A stretch of DNA of 64,000 bases from positions 124,001 to 188,000 of the forward strand of contig NZ_BDBT01000011.1 in NCBI RefSeq assembly GCF_001613125.1. The letters are read 5' to 3'. A program made the position numbers and the translations under genes. The DNA is from Nocardia shimofusensis NBRC 100134. Its GTDB lineage: Bacteria > Actinomycetota > Actinomycetes > Mycobacteriales > Mycobacteriaceae. Below the pieces are notes generated by a model, which was not told where the DNA came from, made no database searches, and saw nothing but the letters and a program-made list of their open reading frames with translations. Below, in pieces: positions 7,720 through 16,235 of this stretch; positions within the stretch are counted from its first letter, which is position 1; each line of letters starts with the position of its first letter.

Positions 7720-8480
7720 CCTTCCTCAAACCCGGCCACGCCCCTGACCTCGACGCCCTGCACCAGGGAGCGCTGGCCAACCCGCACGGCCACGGCTACG
7801 CCGTCATCACCGGCGCAACCATCACCGTCGGACGCGGTATGGACGCCGCCAGCGTGCTCACCGAATTCGCCGCCGTCCGTGAGCATTTCCCAGAGGGCCC
7901 GGCATTGTTCCACTCGCGGCTGGCCACCCACGGCGTGCGCACGATCGACAACTGCCACCCGTTCACAGTCGGTGGTGATGCGCGAACCGTGCTCGCCCAC
8001 AACGGGATCCTGCCGGCCCACGTGCACCCGGCCCCGGGAGACGACCGCTCCGATACCCGGATCACCGCCGAGGACTATCTGCCGGGCCGGCCGTTCGGGT
8101 CGCTGGACTCCTGGGCCGGACGCGAACGGCTCGAACGCTGGCTGGGCAGCGACAAGATGGTGCTGCTCACCACCGATCCCGCCTACAAGCACTCGGCGTA
8201 CATCTTCAACGAACACGCCGGCATCTGGGACCAGGGCTCCTGGTACTCCAACACCAGCTACCTGCCCTACCAGCACGATGGCTGGTACGACCTCGCGGGC
8301 TACTGCCTCAACTGCGGAGAACCCACCGACATCGCAGAGGACGACTCGGAGATCACCGGCCCGCACTGCCCCTGGTGCGGATTCTGCGCCGACTGCAGCC
8401 TCATCTTCCCCCGATGCGTCTGCCCCGCCGTCGACGGCACCCACCGCTACGCCGACATCCTCGACCTCGAACACACCTGA
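7707..8480 (+). CDS. class II glutamine amidotransferase with zinc-ribbon tail, copy 2
   Basis: A 257-residue paralogue of the protein at 5605-6399. The frame is open far upstream, but TTG 7707 is chosen because it places Cys at position 2 (CILTFLKPG) and gives the same 13-base overlap with its ligase as in copy 1. Family motifs follow: HSRLATHG, NCHPF, AHNGIL, SDTRITAEDYLPG. The tail has a zinc cluster (CLNCG, CPWCGFCADC, CVC). It presumably feeds ammonia to the ligase at 6490. The TTG start would keep its level low relative to the ligase. Confidence 0.83.
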   Translation: MCILTFLKPGHAPDLDALHQGALANPHGHGYAVITGATITVGRGMDAASVLTEFAAVREHFPEGPALFHSRLATHGVRTIDNCHPFTVGGDARTVLAHNGILPAHVHPAPGDDRSDTRITAEDYLPGRPFGSLDSWAGRERLERWLGSDKMVLLTTDPAYKHSAYIFNEHAGIWDQGSWYSNTSYLPYQHDGWYDLAGYCLNCGEPTDIAEDDSEITGPHCPWCGFCADCSLIFPRCVCPAVDGTHRYADILDLEHT

Positions 8481-8514
8481 TCTCCTTCCTGGCCACCACG
8501 CACGAGACAGCCAT

Positions 8515-8598
8515 GGCTGGATAGCGCCGCCACCGGATGCGTACTTCGCTGCTTGGTGTGCCCCGCCTCGCGCCCCGCCAGCCGTTCGCTATCCGGCC
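8515..8598 (+). promoter_or_regulatory. long-loop inverted repeat after cassette 2
   Basis: GGCTGGATAGCG (8515-8526) can pair with CGCTATCCGGCC (8587-8598) over 12 bp with one G-U pair, around a 60-base loop. It lies between the amidotransferase stop and the next gene. It is weaker than the other gap hairpins because of the long loop. Confidence 0.4.
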
Positions 8599-8636
8599 GC
8601 CAGGTTCTCTCGTTTCCCCGACTCCAGGAGTAGACG

Positions 8637-9050
8637 ATGACCGACCCCCTTCAGCCTGATCCCACAGTCGTTGCGGAGGGCCCCGAACAGCGGTTCCTGC
8701 AGCAGGTTCTGCATCACCTCGACCGCGAGTTCGGCGACGACACCCACCTCGAGCACCTCGGACACGCCCGCGACCTGCTGCGCCGAAGGAACACCGTCCT
8801 GGCCGAGACCGATGCCGACACCGTGCGGGAGTCGCCGATGGCGGTCCTCGGGGCCGAACTGCATCGCGCGCGACGCACCGGCGCACTGATTTCGATCCGC
8901 ACACGCGGCGGCCACCGCTACCGGGCGGTGCGGGTCGAGGCCGTGCACCGCCACCACGCCCGTCTGACCAGCCACACCCATCAGGGTGTGTTGCTGCCGC
9001 TGGCGTTCATCGAGTCCCTCCATCACCTCGACCAGGAACTCCCGCAGTGA
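8637..9050 (+). CDS. hypothetical protein of the element
   Basis: A 137-residue acidic N-terminal half (PEQRFLQQVLHHLDREFG) leads into a more basic beta-rich half (GALISIRTRGGHRYRAVRV). No family is recognised. AGGAG lies upstream of the ATG. The stop overlaps the next start (GTGA), the first of two tight overlaps that make this and the next two genes one translational unit. Confidence 0.65.
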   Translation: MTDPLQPDPTVVAEGPEQRFLQQVLHHLDREFGDDTHLEHLGHARDLLRRRNTVLAETDADTVRESPMAVLGAELHRARRTGALISIRTRGGHRYRAVRVEAVHRHHARLTSHTHQGVLLPLAFIESLHHLDQELPQ

Positions 9051-9316
9051 ACGCGGGTCCGCAGGATGGCGCTGCACCCCTGCCCCGAGCGGAAGTCCCG
9101 ACCGTGCTGCTGGAAAGCCTCACCGGCTATTTCGCGTCAGTGCAGCAGCTGCTGGGCGCCGGACAGGTGATGGCTCGCCTCCTCGGCGGCGACCACCTGG
9201 TCGTGTTCGCGCAGATGCTGGCCGAGCACGAACGCCACGACCGCGCTGTGCGGCTCACTCACCGCGCTCTGCTCCAGCACGCCGAGCCCAGGAACAGGGG
9301 CGACGGTGAACACTGA
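9047..9316 (+). CDS. small hypothetical protein
   Basis: An 89-residue mainly helical protein (EVPTVLLESLTGYFASVQQLL, then HLVVFAQMLAEHERHDRAVRL). It starts at a GTG overlapping the previous stop and overlaps the next gene by 11 bases. No domain is recognised. Its position inside a coupled run is the best evidence that it is real. Confidence 0.6.
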   Translation: MNAGPQDGAAPLPRAEVPTVLLESLTGYFASVQQLLGAGQVMARLLGGDHLVVFAQMLAEHERHDRAVRLTHRALLQHAEPRNRGDGEH

Positions 9317-9812
9317 CGCCGACCGCTACCTCGCCCGGGTAACACTCGCCCCGGCCTACGCCCGCTACACGCCCGAAACCGCCGCGCCGAGTAGGCCGGT
9401 CATGATCGTCGGCTACCACGCCGCGTTCGCCTTCCACCCCGCCCCAGGCACCGCTCTGGCCGCCTTTCCCGGCATCGACCTCGCCGGCATGACCGCGAGC
9501 AGGTTGGCGCTGATGGGGCTGGTGCGCATCGAACACGCCACCGAAATCCTCACAGTGCACCGCGACGGCAGTACCTCCACCGAATGGAACGACACCCTGT
9601 TCAACCGGCTGCCGCACGGAATCACCTGGTATCTGACGCCCGCCGAACCCGACCCGATCACCGGACGGCCCCGCACAACGGCCCGACGCTGGGCCGCCGG
9701 AAGGCACCGAGCATTGCTGCCGCGCTCGGTCACCACCCAGGTCCCCGGAGCACCCGCCACCGTGACCATCCATGACCACGACCCCCACACCGGCCGCCGC
9801 TGGTCACCCTGA
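9306..9812 (+). CDS. hypothetical protein
   Basis: A 168-residue protein of unknown function beginning at a GTG inside the end of the preceding gene. Features visible are a hydrophobic SRPVMIVGYHAAFAFHP stretch, too short and polar for a clear membrane helix, and a basic RRWAAGRHRALLPRS region. No catalytic pattern stands out. It closes the three-gene coupled unit. Confidence 0.6.
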   Translation: MNTDADRYLARVTLAPAYARYTPETAAPSRPVMIVGYHAAFAFHPAPGTALAAFPGIDLAGMTASRLALMGLVRIEHATEILTVHRDGSTSTEWNDTLFNRLPHGITWYLTPAEPDPITGRPRTTARRWAAGRHRALLPRSVTTQVPGAPATVTIHDHDPHTGRRWSP

Positions 9813-9937
9813 CCCTCACCTGCGTCCCGCTCGCGGTCCCCGGCACCTGAGCGGCGCCCGCCGGTTCCGGCGACCGGCCGGTTGTGACGCACAGCCGTCG
9901 CCGTCATCCCTTCAGGCTCTATCGATTCGAGGTGGTC

Positions 9938-10615
9938 ATGACCGATCCGAACACCCGAGCACACCGCATCGACCGGATGCCGATTCCGATCCGGCTGGTC
10001 GATGCTCCTACCTCCCAGGGCATGGTCGTGCCGTTCGTGACCTTGGCCCACCGTGACCGGTCCCGCCCGGTCTGGGGCAAGCTCGACCCGACCCGGCTGC
10101 GGGAAGTGTGGCAGCACAAGCTGTGCCAGATCTGCGGGGAGCCGCTCACCGACCCGGCCGTGCTGTACCTGCGGCCCGCGGACTATCTGCGGGGCATCGC
10201 GGTGGAGCCGGGCCTGCACCCCGAATGCGGTCTCTATTCCAGGCGGGTCTGTCCGATGTTGTCCGGGGCAGTGGACCGCTACAACCCCCACCCCACCTAT
10301 CACCGCTGCACCGATCCCGCCTGCACATGTGCCCGCTGGATCGAACCCGAACCTGCGCCCGGTGAAGCTGTACGCGACGGACAACCCGCCGAAGCCTGGT
10401 ACGAGGCATGGATCGCCCTCGCTGATTACGCGATCGTCTCCGACCCCGGCACCGAGAACACCGCACCGGCCACCGGCATCGATCTGCAGCCCTCGTCGCG
10501 GATCCGCCGATTACGCCGCATCCGCGATGCCGCCCCCGGTGCGCACACCCTCGACCTGCTCGCCGCGCTCATCGCCACCCGAGCCCTGTTCACGAGCGTG
10601 GATGAACCGGAATGA
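9938..10615 (+). CDS. hypothetical cysteine-rich protein
   Basis: A 225-residue protein resembling a family seen in actinobacterial plasmids and phages: an N-terminal MPIPIRLVDAPTSQGMVVPF block, then CQICGEPL, HPECGLYSRRVCPML and a CTDPACTCARW cluster, likely a zinc-binding module. The C-terminal third is plain helical. GAGGTGG precedes ATG 9938; the frame is open 18 codons further without a better site. No function is known. The preceding gap holds a nested inverted repeat (TGCGTC at 9821-9826 with GACGCA at 9886-9891). Confidence 0.65.
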   Translation: MTDPNTRAHRIDRMPIPIRLVDAPTSQGMVVPFVTLAHRDRSRPVWGKLDPTRLREVWQHKLCQICGEPLTDPAVLYLRPADYLRGIAVEPGLHPECGLYSRRVCPMLSGAVDRYNPHPTYHRCTDPACTCARWIEPEPAPGEAVRDGQPAEAWYEAWIALADYAIVSDPGTENTAPATGIDLQPSSRIRRLRRIRDAAPGAHTLDLLAALIATRALFTSVDEPE

Positions 10616-10617
10616 AC

Positions 10618-10643
10618 ACCGCCGGGCAATGGCTACCGGCGGT
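10618..10643 (+). promoter_or_regulatory. intergenic hairpin before the DUF4192 gene
   Basis: ACCGCCGG (10618-10625) and CCGGCGGT (10636-10643) form a perfect 8-bp stem right after the previous stop codon. There is no T-run. It is part of the series of gap hairpins. Confidence 0.55.
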
Positions 10644-10773
10644 TCAGTGGCAGTCGTCGAATCGGCACGGCACCGCCTCGCGCGCTTCCCCACCCTCCGT
10701 GCACCGATGCGTCGGGTCTGCCCGGATTCCGCGTCTTCTTGTCGTGCCCTTGTCCCCCTTCGAGGAGGCTTTC

Positions 10774-11790
10774 ATGCCGCTGTTGCATGCCCCGGGCCGG
10801 TTCATCGCCGAAACACTGACCTGGCTGCCGACGCCGCCGTACCGATCGCTGGTGTTGCTGCGACTCCACGAGATCGATTGCCAGCCGGACCCGTATGTCG
10901 CTGTCGAGGCGATCCGCCGCCACGACCTGTATCTGGTGCTGGACTACCCGGCCACGGTCGCGATCGTGACCAGCGCATTGCAGATCAGCGACCGGTATCG
11001 GCCCGACGCGATGGCCGCGATCGTCATCGACGACGACCGAGACGACGACCGTACCGATCCCGTCGCGGTGCATCGTGAGCTGACCGGGCTGCTGCGCGGC
11101 AGGCTCGCCGAGAACGGAACCGACCTCATCGCAGCGTGGTCGGTCTTCGGCACCGCCCCGGGCAGCGCCTGGATCAGCTTGTTCGATAACGACCACGGCA
11201 CACTGCCTTCCCTTCCCCCGACCGCTACCTCCAGCGACATCCCAGCGTCGACCGGCGGGATCCGCCCTCACAGCGCGACCGCCGAACAAGTCGAAGCCGA
11301 ACTCGCCCGCCACGCGCCGCCACCGAGCTACACACTCGAGCCGGACGGGGATCGCGATCGTTCACAACACCGGGTGCGACTGATGCTGGGCTGGGCGCGT
11401 CAGGTTCACAACGGCGCGACAGTGACCATTCCCGGGCTGGTAGCGATGGCAGAAGCGTTGCAGGACAGCGATGTCCGCGATGTCTTGTTCGCGTTCGCCT
11501 GCGGCCCGCACGGCGAGGCGGCGAGCCCGTTGTGGACGGTGCTGGCGCGGAGTCTGCCCGCGAGCCATCGCGGGCGTCCCGCGTTGCTGCTCGCGGTCAC
11601 CACCTACCTGTCGGGCCGACGCGACCGCGCGATGACCGAACTGCGCTACGGGCTCGCCGACACCCCCGACGATCCCACGCTGCTGGCGATGGCACGCGCC
11701 TTCGCCGACCGCATTCCCGCCGAGGTCCTGCACGCGGTGGCTCGCAGTGGCCGCGCCACCGCCGCCGATCTCGGCATCGACCTCGATTGA
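10774..11790 (+). CDS. DUF4192-family protein
   Basis: A 338-residue member of DUF4192, an actinobacterial family without known function. The match is the start pattern LLRLHEIDCQPDP, the central domain with VAIVTSALQISDRYRPDAMAAIVI, and the C-terminal helical part ALLLAVTTYLSGRRDRAMTELRYGL followed by DDPTLLAMARAFADRIPAEV. ATG 10774 is chosen for GAGGAGG just upstream. DUF4192 genes are often chromosomal, so a copy amid transfer genes suggests a link to DNA maintenance, but this is inference. Confidence 0.75.
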   Translation: MPLLHAPGRFIAETLTWLPTPPYRSLVLLRLHEIDCQPDPYVAVEAIRRHDLYLVLDYPATVAIVTSALQISDRYRPDAMAAIVIDDDRDDDRTDPVAVHRELTGLLRGRLAENGTDLIAAWSVFGTAPGSAWISLFDNDHGTLPSLPPTATSSDIPASTGGIRPHSATAEQVEAELARHAPPPSYTLEPDGDRDRSQHRVRLMLGWARQVHNGATVTIPGLVAMAEALQDSDVRDVLFAFACGPHGEAASPLWTVLARSLPASHRGRPALLLAVTTYLSGRRDRAMTELRYGLADTPDDPTLLAMARAFADRIPAEVLHAVARSGRATAADLGIDLD

Positions 11791-11827
11791 CCACCCCCGA
11801 CACGTCCGTCTCCACTAGGGAGGATCC

Positions 11828-12757
11828 ATGCCCACTGACGCCGGCCCGCTCACTCCCGTCTGCTCGAGTCCGGATCGCCGCCTCGCGTGGGCGGTCCTGG
11901 CCCGCGCCGCGTTGACCGCCCCGACCGCTGTGGAGCGATTGTTGGCCACCACCGACGTCGAGGACGCCGCCCACCAACTGGTCGACGGGTACGAGACGTT
12001 CTCGGTCTCCGCCGACCTGCGTGAGCGCGCGGTTCGCGATCTCGACCGGGCCGACGCTGTGGCTGCCCGTCTGTTGACTCGGGAGGAGTTCGAGTGGCCC
12101 GCCGCGCGGCTGGCCGGACTGGGCACACCGGGAGTCGGTGGCAGGATGCCGGTGGCGTTGTGGCTGCGCGGCCCCGCCCGGCTCAACGCATTCTCCGGCC
12201 ACAGTGTCGCGGTCATCGGGGCACGCGCGTCCACCCAGTACGGCAATACCGTCGCCCACGACTTCGCCGGGCACTTCGCGCAACGCGGATGGACCGTGCT
12301 CAGTGGTGGCGCGTTCGGCATCGACGCCGCCGCCCACCACGCCGCCCTCGCCCAGGACGGCGCCACGGTGGCGGTGATGGCGACCGGCATCGACCGCTAC
12401 TACCCGGCCGGCAATCAGAAGTTGTTGACCCGCATCGCCGAACACGGTCTGCTCGTCTCGGAATACCCGCCCGGCGAAACGGCGAGCCGGGACCGGTTCC
12501 TGGAACGCAATCGTCTCGTCGCCGCACTCGCCGCCGGCGTGGTCGTCATCGAGGCCGGACGCCGCAGCGGCACCCTCGACACCGCCCGGTGGGCCCACCG
12601 GCTCACCCGGCCGGTGTTCGCCACTCCCGGTTCCATCTATTCCGCCGCCTCGGACGGCGTCCACGACCTGCTACGGCAGCACAAGGCGACGGCGGTCACC
12701 CATCCCGACCATGTCATCGACGCCATCACCCGCCCCGAGCCGACCGACCATCACTGA
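11828..12757 (+). CDS. dprA: DprA/Smf-family DNA-processing protein
   Basis: A 309-residue DprA homologue. DprA binds incoming single-stranded DNA, shields it and loads RecA. The Rossmann-like core is intact: SVAVIGARAST, VLSGGAFGIDAAAHHAAL, VAVMATGIDRYYPAGN, FLERNRLVAALAAGVVVIEA and SGTLDTARWAHRLTRPVFATPGS. GGGAGG precedes ATG 11828. Actinobacteria carry a chromosomal dprA, so this second copy probably serves conjugation, acting on the strand that enters the recipient. It lies between DUF4192 and the ParB-like gene, close to ssb. Confidence 0.88.
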   Translation: MPTDAGPLTPVCSSPDRRLAWAVLARAALTAPTAVERLLATTDVEDAAHQLVDGYETFSVSADLRERAVRDLDRADAVAARLLTREEFEWPAARLAGLGTPGVGGRMPVALWLRGPARLNAFSGHSVAVIGARASTQYGNTVAHDFAGHFAQRGWTVLSGGAFGIDAAAHHAALAQDGATVAVMATGIDRYYPAGNQKLLTRIAEHGLLVSEYPPGETASRDRFLERNRLVAALAAGVVVIEAGRRSGTLDTARWAHRLTRPVFATPGSIYSAASDGVHDLLRQHKATAVTHPDHVIDAITRPEPTDHH

Positions 12758-12769
12758 CCTGCGCGGTCC

Positions 12770-12802
12770 CTGCGCGATTCCTGCCCGCTTTGGTTCGCGC
12801 AG
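12770..12802 (+). promoter_or_regulatory. intergenic hairpin after dprA
   Basis: CTGCGCGA (12770-12777) pairs perfectly with TCGCGCAG (12795-12802) around a 17-base loop, 38 bases before the next start. There is no T-run. Confidence 0.5.
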
Positions 12803-12840
12803 CCCGCGCCATATCCCCCTGCTGCGAAGGAGATTTCGTC

Positions 12841-13074
12841 GTGTCCCCATCCATTCCCACCGTGCAGAGCCTGACCCGCGTCGAGTTCGACCAGCTCGAA
12901 CGCCGCGGCGCCGCCGGCGCCACCCCCGCCCTCGCCGAAGCGACGGTGCTCGACCGGTGGCGCACCGAATACCGCGGGTGGCGCGGTCGTCACTGGGCGT
13001 TTCTCGATGACGTCCACGGTGTGCTGCGCCTGCATCCGGTCAACGTCACCCGCACCCAGACCGTCGCCGCCTGA
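12841..13074 (+). CDS. small hypothetical protein between dprA and parB-like gene
   Basis: A 77-residue protein starting at GTG behind GAAGGAG. Sequence landmarks are LTRVEFDQLERRGAA and WRGRHWAFLDDVHG. No domain is recognised. Hairpins lie on both sides of it, as for its neighbours. Confidence 0.6.
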   Translation: MSPSIPTVQSLTRVEFDQLERRGAAGATPALAEATVLDRWRTEYRGWRGRHWAFLDDVHGVLRLHPVNVTRTQTVAA

Positions 13075-13110
13075 CCACCGGCCCCACCCACAAACCCGCC
13101 AAACATGGCT

Positions 13111-13150
13111 GGCGCGGCCGCATTGCCCTTGCTGGTGATCCGGCCGCGCC
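13111..13150 (+). promoter_or_regulatory. intergenic hairpin before parB-like gene
   Basis: GGCGCGGCCG (13111-13120) and CGGCCGCGCC (13141-13150) form a perfect 10-bp GC stem with a 20-base loop, 24 bases upstream of the ATG and just before GAGGAGG. Placement before the ribosome site fits a leader or processing element rather than a terminator. Confidence 0.65.
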
Positions 13151-13174
13151 GCTGTCCGCCACGAGGAGGCACCA

Positions 13175-14845
13175 ATGACCGCCACCACACTGAGCGTCGT
13201 CACCGACAACACCGATCCCCCGACCGATTCCATCGTCGTCTGCTCCGAGACCGATGCGGGCGAGTTCTCGACCGACAACGCGGACGAGTCGGAGACCGCC
13301 ACGGCGCGGCCGGCGAAGGCCCGCGCACAGTATCTGGATCCGAACGACCTCGTGATTGGTGAGAACGTGCGCGTCAGCTTCGCCCTCGACGACCACCCCG
13401 CAGAAGCCGAGTCGATCCGCCGGTTCGGGGTGCGTAACCCGATCCTGGCCGAACGCCACCCCGACGGGAGCATCGAGGTCGTCGACGGGCAGGTCCGCGC
13501 TCTCATCGCCCGGGCGGTCGGCGCCACCCAGGTCCCGGTGTGGGTCACCGATGCCCCTACCGGTGTCGCCGACAACGAACGCCGCATCGCGCGGACGTTG
13601 GATCAGATCAATCTCAACGACCGCCGCATCCCCCTGTCGGAGGCCGACCGCGCCGCCGGTGTGGCGCTGATGCTCGACCTCGGCGCGTCGGCCACCCGCG
13701 TCGCGAACGGGCTGCAGCGCACCCGCTCCGAGATCCGTCAGGCCGCCACGATCGGCCGCTCCGCCACCGCCAAGCAGTTGCTCGACGACGGCCAGTACAC
13801 CCTCGAGCAGTTGGCGGTCATCGCCGACTACGAAGCCGCCGGCGACACCGACGCCGTCCAGGAATTGACCCGCGCCACCCGCTACCAATTCGGCTACGTC
13901 GCCCGCCGCATCGCCGCCGACCGCACCGAAACCCGCGACCGCCTCCACGCCGCCCTCCCCTACGCCGCCACCGGCTTCGGGACCCTCACCCACGAACCCG
14001 ACCTCAGCAGCGAGCCGACGGCGTTCATCCCAGCCGCCGACCTCACCACCACCGACGGCAGCCCGGTCGGTGAACATCAGATCTACGCCGACCCCGCCCG
14101 CTGGGTGGTGTTCCTCGAGGTCGAGGAGAACGCCGAACTCGTCGACGCCAGCAGTGGGGAACTCGTCGACCCCGGCACCGTCAGCTGGGACACCGACCCT
14201 GATGCCGCGCCGGGCGAGGGACTGCGCCATGCCGACACCGTGCGGTGGCGGGACCGGTGGACACCGACCTACTACCTGCTCGCCGAGCACTTGTCCGACA
14301 GCGGCCTCACCCTGGTGACCTCGCCCGACATCAACGACGAGCAGGCACGTGCGTCGATCGCTGCCGAAGCCGCCGCGCGCGAGACCTCCCGCCAGGAGTA
14401 CCGGCGGGTGCGGGAGCTGAACAAGCGAGGCGTGGCGGCCAAGCAGCGACGCGAGGAATTCCTCACCGAATACCTCACCCGACGCAAACCCCCCGCCCAG
14501 GCCGCCGGGTTCATCGCCACCTACCTGGCGGGTCAGCTCGACGCCTCGACGGTGCAGCTGGTGACCAAGATCCTCGGCATCGGCCACTCGCGGCAGGAGT
14601 TGCAGACCGCGATCACCGAGTCCCCGGTGAACCGGGTGTGGGTCATCGTGCTGGCAATGGTGCTCGCGACGTATGAAGCACCGATCGACAAGAGCTTCTG
14701 GCGAGCCCGGTCGAGCGCGACGACCGACTACCTGCATCTGCTCGCCGAACTCGCCGCCGACTCCGGATCGGACTTCGCACTCGTCGACGTCGAACACGCT
14801 GCCGCCGGCGACATCGACCACCACGACATCGACCTCGCCGCCTGA
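13175..14845 (+). CDS. ParB N-terminal-domain protein
   Basis: A 556-residue protein with a ParB/sulfiredoxin-type domain at ~45-150: [14 protein letters not shown], the partition-type [15 protein letters not shown] box and [17 protein letters not shown] helical HTH-like region ([15 protein letters not shown]) follows. The rest is long, acidic and unlike plasmid ParB, with a coil near [17 protein letters not shown] and a C-terminal helical domain. No parA lies beside it and no parS-like repeats were noticed. A DNA-binding or nuclease-like role in transfer or establishment is as likely as true partition. GAGGAGG precedes the ATG. Confidence 0.8.
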   Translation: MTATTLSVVTDNTDPPTDSIVVCSETDAGEFSTDNADESETATARPAKARAQYLDPNDLVIGENVRVSFALDDHPAEAESIRRFGVRNPILAERHPDGSIEVVDGQVRALIARAVGATQVPVWVTDAPTGVADNERRIARTLDQINLNDRRIPLSEADRAAGVALMLDLGASATRVANGLQRTRSEIRQAATIGRSATAKQLLDDGQYTLEQLAVIADYEAAGDTDAVQELTRATRYQFGYVARRIAADRTETRDRLHAALPYAATGFGTLTHEPDLSSEPTAFIPAADLTTTDGSPVGEHQIYADPARWVVFLEVEENAELVDASSGELVDPGTVSWDTDPDAAPGEGLRHADTVRWRDRWTPTYYLLAEHLSDSGLTLVTSPDINDEQARASIAAEAAARETSRQEYRRVRELNKRGVAAKQRREEFLTEYLTRRKPPAQAAGFIATYLAGQLDASTVQLVTKILGIGHSRQELQTAITESPVNRVWVIVLAMVLATYEAPIDKSFWRARSSATTDYLHLLAELAADSGSDFALVDVEHAAAGDIDHHDIDLAA

Positions 14846-14860
14846 CATCAGTATCTCAGC

Positions 14861-14895
14861 CCGTGCCGCCCACCGGCTTCCCTTGGGCGGCACGG
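14861..14895 (+). promoter_or_regulatory. intergenic hairpin before ssb
   Basis: CCGTGCCGCCCA (14861-14872) and TGGGCGGCACGG (14884-14895) form a perfect 12-bp stem with an 11-base loop, between the parB-like stop and ssb. It may end the upstream transcript or protect the ssb mRNA. The bases after it (CTATCC) are not a T-run. Confidence 0.65.
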
Positions 14896-14939
14896 CTATC
14901 CACATCTGTTATCCACAATCTGTGAAAGGAGGGCGAATC

Positions 14940-15161
14940 ATGGCCGGGGACACCGTCGTTACCGTCACGGGGAACGTGACGGACTCGCTCGACCTGAGAT
15001 TCACCCCCGCAGGCGTCGCGGTGGCCAACTTCACCGTCGCCTCGACCCCGCGGTACTTCGATCAGCAGTCCAACGAATGGAAGGACGCCGACCCTCTGTT
15101 CCTGCCCTGCACCCTGTGGCGCGAACATGCCGAAAACGCCGCCGAATCGCTGATTATCTAG
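14940..15161 (+). pseudogene. ssb: 5' part of the element's own ssb, cut by transposon
   Basis: The first ~71 codons of a single-stranded-DNA-binding protein ([25 protein letters not shown] and [19 protein letters not shown]), then two foreign codons and a stop. GAAAGGAGG gives a strong ribosome site. The break falls at CGCTGA (15148-15153). The rest of the gene resumes at 22169 and the halves join in frame into a 125-residue SSB. The fragment lacks the last strands of the OB fold and is unlikely to work. Confidence 0.93.
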
Positions 15162-15162
15162 A
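15154..15162 (+). repeat. left terminal inverted repeat of the transposon
   Basis: TTATCTAGA, directly after the core hexamer. It matches the reverse of the right end (TTATCTGGA, 22160-22168) at 8 of 9 bases. The 136 bases from here to the carried ssb hold no gene and probably contain recombinase-binding sites and the promoter of that ssb. Confidence 0.6.
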
Positions 15163-15298
15163 TGCGGGCTGACGGAATGCCTTTGCAACAGGGATTTTGC
15201 GGCGTGGACATGTCCAGGTCGAGTGGGTTCGACGCACCGATTAACCGGTGGCGATCCTTTAGCAACCAATCATCGATCGCATCAAGAAGGAGTCCGTC

Positions 15299-15808
15299 AT
15301 GACTGGAGAGCCGGTCATCACCGTCATCGGAAATCTGACCTCCGACCCGGAGTTGAGGTTCACCCCGGCAGGTGTTGCCGTTGCGAACATCACTGTCGCC
15401 TCGACGCCTCGCGTGTTCGACCGCAACAGCAATGAATGGAAGGACAGCGACGCACTGTTCCTGCGCTGCAATATTTGGAGAGAGGCCGCCGAGAACGTCG
15501 CCGAGAGCCTGACCAGGGGCTCGCGTGTCATAGTGAGTGGGCGTTTGAAGCAGCGTTCGTATGAGGCGCGCGACGGCGAGAAGCGGGTGGTCTTTGAGCT
15601 CGACGTCGAGGAGATGGGCCCTTCGCTGCGCTTTGCAAAGGCGAAAGTCACGCGGGTCGGTCGCAACGGTAGCGGCAACGTCATCGTGAGTGCCCGCAGC
15701 AACAGACCCGGCGGCGGCAGCGCTGGTGATCCTTGGGGATCCGCAGAGACAGCCTCAGCGTTCGTGGGTGCCGAGGCAGGGGTGGGCGGCGGCGAGCCCG
15801 GGTTCTGA
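15299..15808 (+). CDS. ssb: single-stranded-DNA-binding protein carried by the transposon
   Basis: A complete 169-residue SSB. It has the OB fold ([75 protein letters not shown]) and a Gly-rich tail ending GGGEPGF, unlike the usual acidic DDxPF tip. AAGGAG precedes ATG 15299. It resembles the interrupted ssb closely in the OB fold but uses different codons, including at the insertion site. It lies at the end of the transposon that enters the target gene, so it likely supplies the lost SSB function. Confidence 0.92.
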   Translation: MTGEPVITVIGNLTSDPELRFTPAGVAVANITVASTPRVFDRNSNEWKDSDALFLRCNIWREAAENVAESLTRGSRVIVSGRLKQRSYEARDGEKRVVFELDVEEMGPSLRFAKAKVTRVGRNGSGNVIVSARSNRPGGGSAGDPWGSAETASAFVGAEAGVGGGEPGF

Positions 15809-15848
15809 CGCCAGCGGGGTGTCGCGCGCGGTCTTCGATCGGATCAAG

Positions 15849-16235
15849 TCATGGTCGCTGCGCTGTGCGTAGAGCGCGAATCTCACCGTAGGCGATTTCG
15901 AGTCGTTCGGTCAGCTGGGTGATCTGCTGGCGCAGTTGCTTGTTGCGCTTGTCGGCCGCTTCGAGCCGGGTTCGCAGCGATTCTTCCGATGCGCGCCCTT
16001 GGTATCTGGGTCCTGTATTCCGTGGTCGGAGGGTGTCTATGGCCCCGACGAGGTCGGGTTGGGTGTAGATCCATGATCGTGAAACGCCAGCAGTCCTGGC
16101 GATGCCTGCAACTGTTGCGGTCCCATCGTTGCGGCGTGCGGCGGAGGTGATCGCAGCTTTGGTGCGGCGGCGGGCGTCTTCGTGGCGGCGGCGGGTCGCT
16201 TCCAGGAGGTATCGGGTGTTGTCAGCCGGCGGCAT
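15849..16235 (-). CDS. TnpC-like DUF6262 transposition accessory protein
   Basis: A 128-residue basic protein with an HTH in the middle (DGTATVAGIARTAGVSRSWI) and a C-terminal coil (RLEAADKRNKQLRQQITQL). Proteins of this kind stand after the two recombinases in Tn554-like elements, where TnpC affects frequency and orientation of insertion. It overlaps the tnpB stop by 14 bases and is the last gene of the tnpABC operon. Confidence 0.8.
   Translation of the reverse strand: MPPADNTRYLLEATRRRHEDARRRTKAAITSAARRNDGTATVAGIARTAGVSRSWIYTQPDLVGAIDTLRPRNTGPRYQGRASEESLRTRLEAADKRNKQLRQQITQLTERLEIAYGEIRALRTAQRP

Noticed and set aside
13175..14845. A plasmid partition locus
   Set aside because: No parA neighbour and no centromere-like repeats were seen; kept only as a ParB-domain protein.
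13046..14905. A ~620-codon minus-strand frame opposite the parB-like gene
   Set aside because: Shadow of the parB-like gene; Gly/Val-rich and without domains.
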